A DNA stretch of 38,546 nucleotides from Candidatus Wolframiiraptor gerlachensis (GTDB taxonomy: Archaea; Thermoproteota; Nitrososphaeria_A; Caldarchaeales; Wolframiiraptoraceae), in assembly GCA_021323375.2 (NCBI GenBank), contig JAJPCT020000001.1, forward strand, positions 1 to 38,546. Reading direction: 5' to 3'. Made by a program: the position numbers and the translations under genes. Positions within the stretch are counted from its first letter, which is position 1. Every line of letters starts with the position of its first letter. The notes beneath the pieces are model-generated. The model made no database searches, was not told the origin of the DNA, and saw nothing but the letters and a program-made list of their open reading frames with translations. Below are positions 29,337 to 36,691 of the stretch, in pieces.

Positions 29337-30068
29337 TTAAACCTCCTCCGGCGAGATCTTACTAAACTTCTTCTTCAAGGCTTCTCTCTGAAGCCTATAG
29401 ATCTCGTCTATCCCCTTCTTGGCTAGGGCGAGCCCCCTCTTGAACTCCTCGACCGTCATCCGTCCATTAAGCTGGAGCATTACTATCGAGTTGAATCTAG
29501 GCGCCATGGCGACCGGCATATCCGCCTCACCATACTTGTCCTCGAGGTCGCAAAGGTCTAGCACGAGCTGGCCATCCACCTTGCCCACAGCAACACCCGC
29601 GATGAGGTCGGCCATGGGTATCCCCGCGTCCGCTAGGGCGAGTGAGGCCGCTGTAAGCCCCGCGGTCCTAGTCCCGCCATCAGCCTGAACAACCTCCACA
29701 TACACGTCTATCGCAGCCCTTGGGAACTCCTCGAGAAAGGCCACGGTCTCAAGAGCTTCTCTAATCACCTTCGAGAGCTCGATCTCCCTCCTAGTCATGC
29801 CAAGCGGCTTACGCTCCTCGACACTAAAGGAGGTCATGTGATATCTGCAGTTCAGGATTGCCCTGTCCGGTAGTGCTAGATGCCTTGGATGAGCCTCCCG
29901 CGGGCCGAAGACCGCCGCGATCACCTTAGTGCCCCCAAACTCCACATACGCCGACCCGTCGCTCTTATCCAACACGCCAACCTCCATCCTTATCGGCCTA
30001 AGCTCGTCAGCCCTCCTCCCATCAACCCTTCTACCATTCTCATCTATCAGCCGCTCCGGCCTAGACAT
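29337..30068 (-). CDS. rrp41: Exosome complex exonuclease subunit Rrp41
   Basis: Catalytic phosphorolytic 3'-5' exoribonuclease subunit of the archaeal exosome. [33 protein letters not shown] is the family N-terminus. The phosphate-binding region is [21 protein letters not shown], and [18 protein letters not shown] includes the catalytic Asp of the EADMPVA motif. The ATG at 30068, preceded by GGAGG, is preferred to an in-frame TTG 18 bases upstream. At 243 aa it is full length. Confidence 0.95.
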   Translation of the reverse strand: MSRPERLIDENGRRVDGRRADELRPIRMEVGVLDKSDGSAYVEFGGTKVIAAVFGPREAHPRHLALPDRAILNCRYHMTSFSVEERKPLGMTRREIELSKVIREALETVAFLEEFPRAAIDVYVEVVQADGGTRTAGLTAASLALADAGIPMADLIAGVAVGKVDGQLVLDLCDLEDKYGEADMPVAMAPRFNSIVMLQLNGRMTVEEFKRGLALAKKGIDEIYRLQREALKKKFSKISPEEV

Positions 30069-30136
30069 CCCAGAAGCCTCCAACAACTTCTAATCAACAC
30101 CTGTCAAGTTTCCGGGGCGTCACGGTATATATGGGT

Positions 30137-30814
30137 TTATGAGCTTGGGGCTCCAGCCCCTCCCACAAGCTCTCTTAGGAGCTTCTCCACCCTCTCCGTT
30201 AGCCCAGAGATGTGCGCTTCTTCCTCTATCATCTTGACCGCCTTGACCGCCGCGAACTCGGCCTCCGGCGATGGTCCATTAATCACGATAAAGCCGTTCT
30301 TGCCAACGATGATCTCGCATCCAGTAAGCCTCTTTATCAGGTTTATCATCGAGCCCCGCCTCCCTATGAGCCGCGGGATCTTGGCCGGGTGAATCTGGAT
30401 CAGTATGCCGCTTTCAATCCTCCTTATCCGGCTACGCTTATCTATCACCACGCCGCTAAGCCCGCTCTCCTTAATCCTTACATAGACAACATCTCCAACA
30501 TTAAGGCCCGTGCTTATCACCTCCTCGCGGTCCGGTATCCTGATAGTTCCCTTCAAATGCCTCCCCAAGTCTATCTCAAAGCCATTTGGCTTCACATCAG
30601 ACACTATTCCTACTACCCAGTCCCCGGGAGCGGGCTTATATGCTGCCTTAAACGGCGTGACCACAACCTTGTTATCTCTTATCGAGGCGAAGCCTATTCT
30701 CGCGGCGTAAATCTTCCCGCCATGTGTATATGTCCCCTCACCGCTTCGCTTGCCATTATCAGATAATAGCTGGCCGGGCACTACGATCTCATGCTCGGTG
30801 AAGTATATCGGCAT
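30137..30814 (-). CDS. rrp4: Exosome complex RNA-binding subunit Rrp4
   Basis: Cap subunit that guides RNA into the exosome channel. An N-terminal domain (VVPGQLLS...GEGTYTHGGKIYAARIG, about 12-45) precedes an S1 domain (PAPGDWVVGIVSDVKPNGFEIDLG, about 60-130) and a KH domain (KIPRLIGRRGSMINLIKRLTGCEIIVGKNGFIVING, about 145-185). The ATG at 30814 is preferred to TTG 30832, though the latter also overlaps the SBDS stop codon and either could be used. At 225 aa it is typical. Confidence 0.94.
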   Translation of the reverse strand: MPIYFTEHEIVVPGQLLSDNGKRSGEGTYTHGGKIYAARIGFASIRDNKVVVTPFKAAYKPAPGDWVVGIVSDVKPNGFEIDLGRHLKGTIRIPDREEVISTGLNVGDVVYVRIKESGLSGVVIDKRSRIRRIESGILIQIHPAKIPRLIGRRGSMINLIKRLTGCEIIVGKNGFIVINGPSPEAEFAAVKAVKMIEEEAHISGLTERVEKLLRELVGGAGAPSS

Positions 30815-30821
30815 CTCCGGC

Positions 30822-31514
30822 TCACCCCTCAAGCTGCGTTACCTCCACTCGTCCAGAAGTGATCTTATTCAGCCTGTCTATTAGGTCTATGTGGAGGCCT
30901 GTTGGGACCTCGACGACCCCAGTCCAGCTCCCATCCCCACCCCACTGCTCGCGAGTCACCTTGCCCATATTCTTGATCACGCTGTAGCCGCGCGCCGCCA
31001 CATCGGCCGGGAGCCTTATCTTGAACCTGAGAACGCCCGTCTTGATTGGGAGTATCGGCCTAAGTTTCTCGATTATCTTTAGAGCCTGCTCCTTAGCATC
31101 CTTGAAGGGGTCTATCTGGATTCCAGCCTCCTGCATCGCGAGCTCTATCCTCTGAGGCGGATGTGGGAGATTAGTCCGGGGATCTATAGCATTCTTCGCT
31201 ATGAAGTCTATTATCTGCTTCTTCTTATCCTCTATCAGCTTCTTCCTCTGCTCGGCTGTTATCTGGATCGTCCCCTCTTCCAATATCTTCTCCGCGATCT
31301 TCACCGGGTCGGTAGTTCCGAAAGTCTTCTTGAGAGTTTCCTCCTTGACCCTGATACCCTTCTTCGCGTCCTTGTAAACCTCCTCATAGACTAAGATCTT
31401 CGAGATGGGTATCTTCTCACCCATCTTGTATCTTAGGGCGTTATCTGGGTCGACGAGAATCTCGAATGTCTCACCATGCTTTTCAAGTCTCGCAATCGTA
31501 TAGCTCTTGGACAC
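30822..31514 (-). CDS. sbds: SBDS-family ribosome maturation protein
   Basis: Archaeal orthologue of the Shwachman-Bodian-Diamond protein, which releases the eIF6 anti-association factor from the large subunit. YTIARLEKHGETFEILVDPDNALRYKMGE is the FYSH domain; EVYKDAKKGIRVKEETLKKTFGTTD and RTNLPHPPQRIELAM are family landmarks. Three domains are present in 230 aa. The start is GTG 31514. It lies between psmA and rrp4, as in most archaea, and its stop lies just upstream of the Rrp4 start. Confidence 0.95.
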   Translation of the reverse strand: MSKSYTIARLEKHGETFEILVDPDNALRYKMGEKIPISKILVYEEVYKDAKKGIRVKEETLKKTFGTTDPVKIAEKILEEGTIQITAEQRKKLIEDKKKQIIDFIAKNAIDPRTNLPHPPQRIELAMQEAGIQIDPFKDAKEQALKIIEKLRPILPIKTGVLRFKIRLPADVAARGYSVIKNMGKVTREQWGGDGSWTGVVEVPTGLHIDLIDRLNKITSGRVEVTQLEG

Positions 31515-31562
31515 GGATATCGCCCCGGGAGAGACGGGTGGTCGGGGTTTAAAATTCCTTCC

Positions 31563-32303
31563 CTAGCCCTCTCCACCCCTCTTCTTTATCATCGGTTCCA
31601 AGAGCTTCCTCAGCTCCTCTTGGGATATCGGCGTAAACTTCCTCGTTGATATCGGGACCGTGGCAAGCCTCACCGTCCAGTTAGAGTCTATCTTCTCAGC
31701 AGACTCCACCAAGCATCTGAGCGCAAGATTGATCGCCTCCTCAAGCTTCATGTCCCGCCTATACTCTGCCTCCAAGATCTCTCTAACCTTCTCAGCACCC
31801 CTCCCGATCGACCATGCATCATATTCTAGAACCATTCCACTTGGCTCCGTGTAGAATACCCTTGGACCAGTCTCATCAACTCCCGCAAAGAGGAGGGCGA
31901 CGCCAAAGGGCCTAACACCGGCATGCTGAGTATACATCTGCATAATATCTCCAATATACTTGGTGATTGCCTCAACAGTCGGTATCTCGTCATAGGTGAG
32001 CCTGAGGATCTGGGACCTGATTCTAGCCATGTCAACGAGGACCCTTCCATCCGAGTTAAGCCCGGCCGCTACAGCGCCTATATGATCATCTATCTGGAAT
32101 AGCTTCCACGAGTAGTTTATGTTCTGGAGCTTTGTATGCATCCTCTCCTCAACCGCTAGGACGCATCCCTCATTACATGCTATCGCCATCGCTGTTGAGC
32201 CAGCCCTAACAGTCTCAAGAGCATACTCAACCTGATAGAGCCTGCCCTGAGGGGAGAATACCGTTATAGCCCTATCATAGGCCCCAGCAATCCCAAGAGC
32301 CAT
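31563..32303 (-). CDS. psmA: Proteasome subunit alpha
   Basis: Alpha-ring subunit of the 20S proteasome, which gates substrate entry. MALGIAGAYDRAITVFSPQGRLYQVEYALETVRAGSTAMAI is the family N-terminus and includes the gate residues YDRA. The ATG at 32303 is chosen over an in-frame upstream start because GGAGGAG lies seven bases before it and the extension is not conserved. A TATA-like AAAATTAATTAG (minus, 32341-32352) predicts a leader of about 17 bases. Length is 246 aa. It heads the long leftward superoperon. The beta subunit is not here. Confidence 0.95.
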   Translation of the reverse strand: MALGIAGAYDRAITVFSPQGRLYQVEYALETVRAGSTAMAIACNEGCVLAVEERMHTKLQNINYSWKLFQIDDHIGAVAAGLNSDGRVLVDMARIRSQILRLTYDEIPTVEAITKYIGDIMQMYTQHAGVRPFGVALLFAGVDETGPRVFYTEPSGMVLEYDAWSIGRGAEKVREILEAEYRRDMKLEEAINLALRCLVESAEKIDSNWTVRLATVPISTRKFTPISQEELRKLLEPMIKKRGGEG

Positions 32304-32340
32304 TCCTACTCCTCCAAGGTTAAAGACCGGGGCGAGCAAC

Positions 32341-32352
32341 CTAATTAATTTT
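32341..32352 (-). promoter_or_regulatory. TATA-like promoter of the psmA-exosome superoperon
   Basis: The minus strand reads AAAATTAATTAG. With a start about 26 bases downstream, a leader of about 17 bases carrying GGAGGAG precedes psmA, so this transcript, unlike most in the window, appears to use a ribosome-binding site. Confidence 0.5.
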
Positions 32353-32404
32353 GGGCTTGGAATTCCCGTGAAAAGGCTAAGGCTAATATATCGAGAGGGG
32401 TATC

Positions 32405-32656
32405 ATGAGGGGGTCCGGGCTCATGGACCTAGCCCTTATCGTTCTCGGCTTCGGGCTCATCTTACTGGGATTATTGCTAATTATTCTTATAGCCCTTCTC
32501 GGCCGGGTGAGGGCTCGGGGAGGAGGTCTGATCCTAATAGGCCCCATACCAATAGTATTCGGCGATAGATCTCTGGGAGTGATCCTGCTGATTATAGCTC
32601 TTCTAATGTTCATACCGATAATCCTCTTCATGTTCATGACTGTGGCGGGGTGGTGA
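32405..32656 (+). CDS. DUF131 (TIGR00304-type) small membrane protein, first copy
   Basis: Short archaeal membrane protein, 83 aa, with two long hydrophobic helices (residues 7-32 and 57-80). Between them is the family signature GGGLILIGPIPIVFGDRS. The start could be ATG 32405 or ATG 32423; a TATA-like TAATATATC at 32384-32392 fits better with the second as a nearly leaderless start, while a G-rich stretch precedes both. A paralogue follows three bases later. Function is unknown. Confidence 0.82.
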   Translation: MRGSGLMDLALIVLGFGLILLGLLLIILIALLGRVRARGGGLILIGPIPIVFGDRSLGVILLIIALLMFIPIILFMFMTVAGW

Positions 32657-32659
32657 TCC

Positions 32660-32965
32660 TTGGGGGGTCGAGCAAGAATCACGCCCAGCGTCTCGTTAAT
32701 GGTGCTCATGCTCGGGGTCTTCCTAATTCTAGTAGGCTTCATCCTAATCATCATGGGGGCGATATCGGCTCCAAGCGAGGCTATGAGGGCCGAGGGCGGG
32801 GGATTGATAATGATCGGCCCCCTACCGATAATTTTCCATGGCAGGCTCAGCCCCCTCATAATCCTGATAATACTCGTGGTGATGATCCTCGCATTCCTGC
32901 TGCCGATATTGCATCTTCTGAGATCAGGGAGGGGGCGTGAGATGGAGGGAGATGACTATGATTAA
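32660..32965 (+). CDS. DUF131 (TIGR00304-type) small membrane protein, second copy
   Basis: Paralogue of the preceding gene, 101 aa, starting at TTG 32660. Helices span about 12-35 and 65-88, with the signature GGGLIMIGPLPIIFHGR between them. Unlike the first copy it has an extended linker (SAPSEAMRAEGG) and a charged tail (RSGRGREMEGDDYD). The tandem arrangement suggests the two act together, perhaps as a hetero-oligomer. No function is known. Confidence 0.8.
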   Translation: MGGRARITPSVSLMVLMLGVFLILVGFILIIMGAISAPSEAMRAEGGGLIMIGPLPIIFHGRLSPLIILIILVVMILAFLLPILHLLRSGRGREMEGDDYD

Positions 32966-33054
32966 TGGCCAAAGGTTCTGGACACGTGGAGAGGAAGCTC
33001 GATGAGGCACGCAGGTAGATCAAATCTTAATTAGTATTCCACGCTCCTAGCGAC

Positions 33055-33348
33055 GTGTCCGCCCAGCTGGAGAGACAGGTTATCCGCGGGCGAGCATATC
33101 TAAGGAGCTTGAGGAATGTTAGGCGTGGGCTTCTCACCAGGTCAAGAATTATAGATGTTTTATTATCTAGGAAGGCCTCAACAATTCAGCAGATAGCGGA
33201 GGAGATCGGCTTGAGCGAGTCGGCGGTGAGGAGGCATTTGAAGAACATGCTCGCGGAGGGCGTGGTCGAGAATCTCAAGTTCAAGGGCAAGATTCTCTGG
33301 AGGCTCAGCGGATCCGGGCAACTCGACTTGGAGGAGGCTCTATCCTAG
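33055..33348 (+). CDS. Winged-helix (ArsR-like) DNA-binding protein
   Basis: Small regulator-like protein, 97 aa. The region LLTRSRIIDVLLSRKASTIQQIAEEIGLSESAVRRHLKNMLAEGVVENLKFKGKILWRL (residues 26-85) is a winged helix with recognition helix SESAVRRHLKNML. No ligand-binding domain or metal-binding cysteines are present. The start is GTG 33055, with TCTTAATTAG centred 26 bases upstream, the ideal leaderless spacing. Similar stand-alone winged-helix proteins are abundant in TACK archaea. Targets are unknown. Confidence 0.82.
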   Translation: MSAQLERQVIRGRAYLRSLRNVRRGLLTRSRIIDVLLSRKASTIQQIAEEIGLSESAVRRHLKNMLAEGVVENLKFKGKILWRLSGSGQLDLEEALS

Positions 33349-33362
33349 CCCTCCAGCGCGCT

Positions 33363-33530
33363 TCATGGAAAGAGCTTGTTCATTATCATTGTTAATGCGA
33401 TCATGAGGCCCGCTAGAATCAGAATTAGCTCGGGCTTAACCTTTATCCCTTTAGCCTCCTCTTCGAAGAATCTTAGCAGGCCGGCTGCCGATGCTGGTAG
33501 CGGGGATCCTCGACGCCTTTTCGTGGACAA
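33363..33530 (-). CDS. secG: Preprotein translocase subunit Sec61 beta (SecG)
   Basis: Small subunit of the SecYE-beta protein-conducting channel, 55 aa. The translation reads MSTKRRRGSPLPASAAGLLR, then FFEEEAKGIKVKPELILI, then LAGLMIALTMIMNKLFP. The pattern is the archaeal Sec61 beta one: a basic N-terminus, the PASAAGLLRFFEEE motif, a KV-x-PE junction, and a single membrane helix at the C-terminus. It starts at TTG 33530 and is too short for a usual length cutoff. It lies behind the metallo-beta-lactamase gene on the same strand, with a 50-base gap, and converges on the winged-helix gene. Confidence 0.9.
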   Translation of the reverse strand: MSTKRRRGSPLPASAAGLLRFFEEEAKGIKVKPELILILAGLMIALTMIMNKLFP

Positions 33531-33580
33531 CTTCTCTCATCTTCACGATGATGATCTGCCTTATTAGCCCTCTCTCTAGC

Positions 33581-34540
33581 TCATGGAGTGAGGGGCAGCG
33601 TCTCGGCGCGCAGGCCCCTCCTCCTAAGGTGTTTAGCGAGCTCATCCGCGAACCCATGAACTAAGTATATCCGCTTCGCCCCGCTCTCCTCAGCATATCT
33701 CACTAGCCCCGAGAAGTCAGCATGACCACTAAGGGGGAATGCTGCATCGAAGCCGCTCGGCCGGTATCTCAGCGCCCAGCCCGTGGCGACCGCCCACCTG
33801 ATCCGGCGCCGGGATGGCGGGCTATACCTCTTGCTGGAGACGTATACGCATTCCCCCTGCTTGAATGCCTCGAGGCCCTCGGGGCTGTTTATGGGGAGAT
33901 ACTCCAACTTGAAGCCATATTGTGAAAGGCTCTCGGTTATCCTGCTTATGGTGAAACTTGCTAGGGCGGGGATCCTGAGATAGGCGTTGACGAGGCCTAT
34001 TATCTCCTGAGCCTTCCCAAGCGCGTAGACCTTGAATGCCGGTATCTCCCCAGCCCTTATTGTCTCGACTATCCAGCGGGTAATCCTTGCATAGACCTCC
34101 TCCCTAGCCGGAAATATGTAGCGCGGGGAGCCGTATGTTGCCTCAAGTATTAATGTCTCGGATTCTAGGGGCCTCGCCCCCCTCAATATCACGCTATCAT
34201 AGGTGTTTAGGTCCCCAGTATAGACTAGACTCCCATCATTATTTTCCAAGAGGAATTGGCTTGAGCCGATTACATGGCCTGATGGATGGGCAGATACCCT
34301 GATGTCGCCGAGCATTATGCTTTCGCCATATCTTATCAGCTTCTCAAACCTGTAGGAGCCGAAGAGGCTTAATACACTTGCGGTCTCAGGTGTGGCTATA
34401 ATTCTGCTAAGCCTCCCTGGAGCATGATCCAAATGCGCATGTGAAACTAGGCTCATACAATCGCTCTCAGCCGCCGAGTCCAGCCATATCCTCGTATTCC
34501 CAGCCTTTAAGAGAAGCCCGCGCCCCCCGAGAACCTCCAT
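33581..34540 (-). CDS. Metallo-beta-lactamase-fold exonuclease-like RNA-processing protein
   Basis: Member of the MBL-fold group related to mRNA 3'-end processing factors, 319 aa. HAHLDH at residues 34-39 is the zinc motif; HPSGHVIGSSQF (about 84-95), VYTGD (about 106-110) and the late SGHADFSGLV and YLVHGF complete the metal site. The region between is compatible with a beta-CASP-like cap, but shorter than in full CPSF homologues. A nuclease acting on RNA is the best guess; DNA repair (SNM1-like) is an alternative. It probably shares a transcript with secG. Confidence 0.82.
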   Translation of the reverse strand: MEVLGGRGLLLKAGNTRIWLDSAAESDCMSLVSHAHLDHAPGRLSRIIATPETASVLSLFGSYRFEKLIRYGESIMLGDIRVSAHPSGHVIGSSQFLLENNDGSLVYTGDLNTYDSVILRGARPLESETLILEATYGSPRYIFPAREEVYARITRWIVETIRAGEIPAFKVYALGKAQEIIGLVNAYLRIPALASFTISRITESLSQYGFKLEYLPINSPEGLEAFKQGECVYVSSKRYSPPSRRRIRWAVATGWALRYRPSGFDAAFPLSGHADFSGLVRYAEESGAKRIYLVHGFADELAKHLRRRGLRAETLPLTP

Positions 34541-34596
34541 GCCACCGTCCCACCACTAGTCATTCCCCAGGCTTAAGAGCTTTTCACTGGATCACA

Positions 34597-34606
34597 GTTT
34601 ATAAGT
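34597..34606 (+). promoter_or_regulatory. TATA-like promoter of the DUF2070 gene
   Basis: GTTTATAAGT is centred about 30 bases before the TTG at 34631, placing the transcription start a few bases before the start codon. Confidence 0.5.
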
Positions 34607-34630
34607 CTGCTTGATTTCCGCTAGGGAGAA

Positions 34631-36343
34631 TTGAAGAGCGCCACCTCCCAGCTATCATCATTGTATAAGTTTCTCTGGGGCATTCCACTACGCGGGAGGC
34701 TACTTGTTCCAGCGATAGTATCCTATGCTCTTATCTCGTTCGCAGTATCCTTTCTGGGAGAGGCTGGCGCCTACACGCCTATAATCCTAGCAGGCTTCAT
34801 GGCTAGTATCCTAGTCGGCTGGATTCTAGAGCACTTGAAGATTGATCTGGGAATGATAAACTCGAGAAGGCTGAATCAGCTCACTATTGTGAGCTCAATT
34901 TTCATGGCTCTTGGGTTGGCGGCCTCAGTAACCCCACTAGGATTAGCTGCCCTCGCGGCGATAATAAGCGCCGGCCTCTTCATAAGAGGGGTAGTCTTTT
35001 TCACATTAGCTGGAAAAAGACTTCCCAGAGCATTACCCATATTCGCATTAACAATAATCATGGAGGCCGCGCCGATGCTACTTCTCCAGAACACAGCCTA
35101 CGGGCTCTCAATAATAAGGGGATATCTCATTGGAACAGCCTCTTCACTCCTGTTGATCCTCATATTTAAGCGCATTATAATGATCAAAGGTGCTCCAACT
35201 CTTGACTATATATCGGGCGTGCTCGCCTATCTCCTAGACAATAAAAAGGATTGGTTGAGAGAGATCTCTGAGAAGCTTGATGATGAGACCTTCGCGAGCC
35301 TAGATCTCCTATTATTCAGGAACATGGATAAGAGAATTGAGGCGGCGATACTAATTCCCCTCTTCCATCCCGGGCCCTTCAAAGATTATGGAAGCAGCGG
35401 TCTAATGTATAAGATACATGAGGAGCTACAGCGAGATGGTGTCAAGGCGATCTTCCTTAAGGGATTCTCGAACCATTATGATAACCTGATCTCGGAGGAG
35501 GATTGTGAGCTGATCTTAGAGAGGATAAGGAAATTCATACGCAATAATTATAATGGCCTCACATATTCTTCATACGCCTATCCGCCGCAGATCCTGCGTG
35601 AAGGGCATGTTAAGGGGATGCTTCTGGGTGTTGGCGGTGCCAGAATTCTCCTCGTCACCACACATCCAATGGGGATGGAAGATATCCCGAACATAGTCTG
35701 CAACGGCTCCCGCGACCAGTTCCTAATACCGGTCGATTGTCATAATAGCTTCTCCGACTCTGTTAAGGATCTAGATGATGATAGCATCCGGCTGATCGCG
35801 AGGCTCCTGAAAAGGGCTGAAGGGATGGAGCTCGGCGGGAGGAAGAACCTCGTATTTGGTTATGCGCAGGTCGGGCTTGATGGCTATTCTAGGGAGGATG
35901 GCGCGGGCGATCTAGGCGTCTCCGCTGCGGTCTTTCTCTTCGATGACAGGCCATCCGCAATAATAAGCTTAGATGGGAATAACTGCCTGCCCCATGTCAG
36001 GGACGCGGTCGTAGAGAGACTTAGATCCATGGGATTCGAATATGTCGAGGTCGTGACGACGGACACCCACATCGTTAATGGTCTCAGATTTGGTGGGCGC
36101 GGATACCATCCCCTTGGCGAGATAGTCCCAGCCGACGCTATTGCGGAGAAGGCCGTGGAAGCGGCCGCGAGAGCCCTTCAAGCCGCCAAACCCATGGAGG
36201 CCGCATGGCTCAGGCTCAAGTTCCCCAGAGTCAAGATAATGTCCCAGAGCTTTCTCCAAGAGGCAGCGGCAAGAACCCGGCAGGGGATCACCATCTTCAT
36301 CCTATTCTTGATAGGCTCCATAATCGCGGGAGCAATCCTCTAG
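34631..36343 (+). CDS. DUF2070 family membrane protein
   Basis: Large archaeal membrane protein of unknown function, 570 aa. About six or seven hydrophobic helices fill residues 20-190. A soluble domain (about 200-545) follows and a last helix (550-570) closes the protein. Family features are LLFRNMDKRIEAAILIPLFHPGPFKDYGSSGL, FLKGFSNHYDNLIS, FLIPVDCHNSFSDS and VVTTDTHIVNG. Several His/Asp positions (HPGPF, DCHNS, DTH) look like a metal- or phosphate-binding site. This resembles a hydrolase-like fold, but no reaction is established. The start is TTG 34631, with GGGAG just upstream. Confidence 0.87.
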   Translation: MKSATSQLSSLYKFLWGIPLRGRLLVPAIVSYALISFAVSFLGEAGAYTPIILAGFMASILVGWILEHLKIDLGMINSRRLNQLTIVSSIFMALGLAASVTPLGLAALAAIISAGLFIRGVVFFTLAGKRLPRALPIFALTIIMEAAPMLLLQNTAYGLSIIRGYLIGTASSLLLILIFKRIIMIKGAPTLDYISGVLAYLLDNKKDWLREISEKLDDETFASLDLLLFRNMDKRIEAAILIPLFHPGPFKDYGSSGLMYKIHEELQRDGVKAIFLKGFSNHYDNLISEEDCELILERIRKFIRNNYNGLTYSSYAYPPQILREGHVKGMLLGVGGARILLVTTHPMGMEDIPNIVCNGSRDQFLIPVDCHNSFSDSVKDLDDDSIRLIARLLKRAEGMELGGRKNLVFGYAQVGLDGYSREDGAGDLGVSAAVFLFDDRPSAIISLDGNNCLPHVRDAVVERLRSMGFEYVEVVTTDTHIVNGLRFGGRGYHPLGEIVPADAIAEKAVEAAARALQAAKPMEAAWLRLKFPRVKIMSQSFLQEAAARTRQGITIFILFLIGSIIAGAIL

Positions 36344-36394
36344 AAGTGCTGAAAATAAATAACTACCCCCATTACCCAGATTCCTTGAATACGG

Positions 36395-36664
36395 ATGTCA
36401 AGGTCTCAGGTCATAATTGGCAGGAAGAATGTGATGAGATATGTTACGGCGTGCATAACACTATTCAATAGGGGTGAGAGGGAGATAGTCCTCCGGGCCC
36501 GGGGGAGAAACATAGAAAATTGTATCAAGACGATAATGCTTCTTAAGAGCAGCTTCTACTCGAATCTGAAGATCAAGGAGATAAACTTGTCAAGCGATGA
36601 GCTGCGGAGAAATGATGGGAGAATAGTGTATGTCGGGGTTCTCGAGGCTGTGATATCCTTGTAG
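36395..36664 (+). CDS. albA: Alba family nucleic-acid-binding protein
   Basis: Chromatin or RNA-binding protein, 89 aa. QVIIGRKNVMRYVTACITLFNRGEREIVLRARGRNIENCIKTIMLL is the Alba pattern: the N-terminal strand and helix, then K/R-ARGR, which contacts nucleic acid. The usual DNA-contacting Lys pair is represented by GRKN near residue 9-12. The C-terminal hairpin (LKIKEINLSSDELRRNDGRIVYVGVLEAVISL) is standard. It starts at ATG 36395 and is followed by the aminotransferase homologue on the same strand. Confidence 0.88.
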   Translation: MSRSQVIIGRKNVMRYVTACITLFNRGEREIVLRARGRNIENCIKTIMLLKSSFYSNLKIKEINLSSDELRRNDGRIVYVGVLEAVISL

Positions 36665-36691
36665 GATCGGTGATGCGAGGTCGCATTGCAT

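Noticed and set aside
33541..33580. Possible C/D sRNA at GATGATGATC
   Set aside because: No CTGA box follows at guide distance, and the sequence lies in the gap directly upstream of secG.
33451..33657. 68-codon minus-strand frame running from the end of the MBL gene
   Set aside because: It has no recognisable pattern and overlaps both the MBL gene and the Sec61 beta gene, which is clearly the coding frame.
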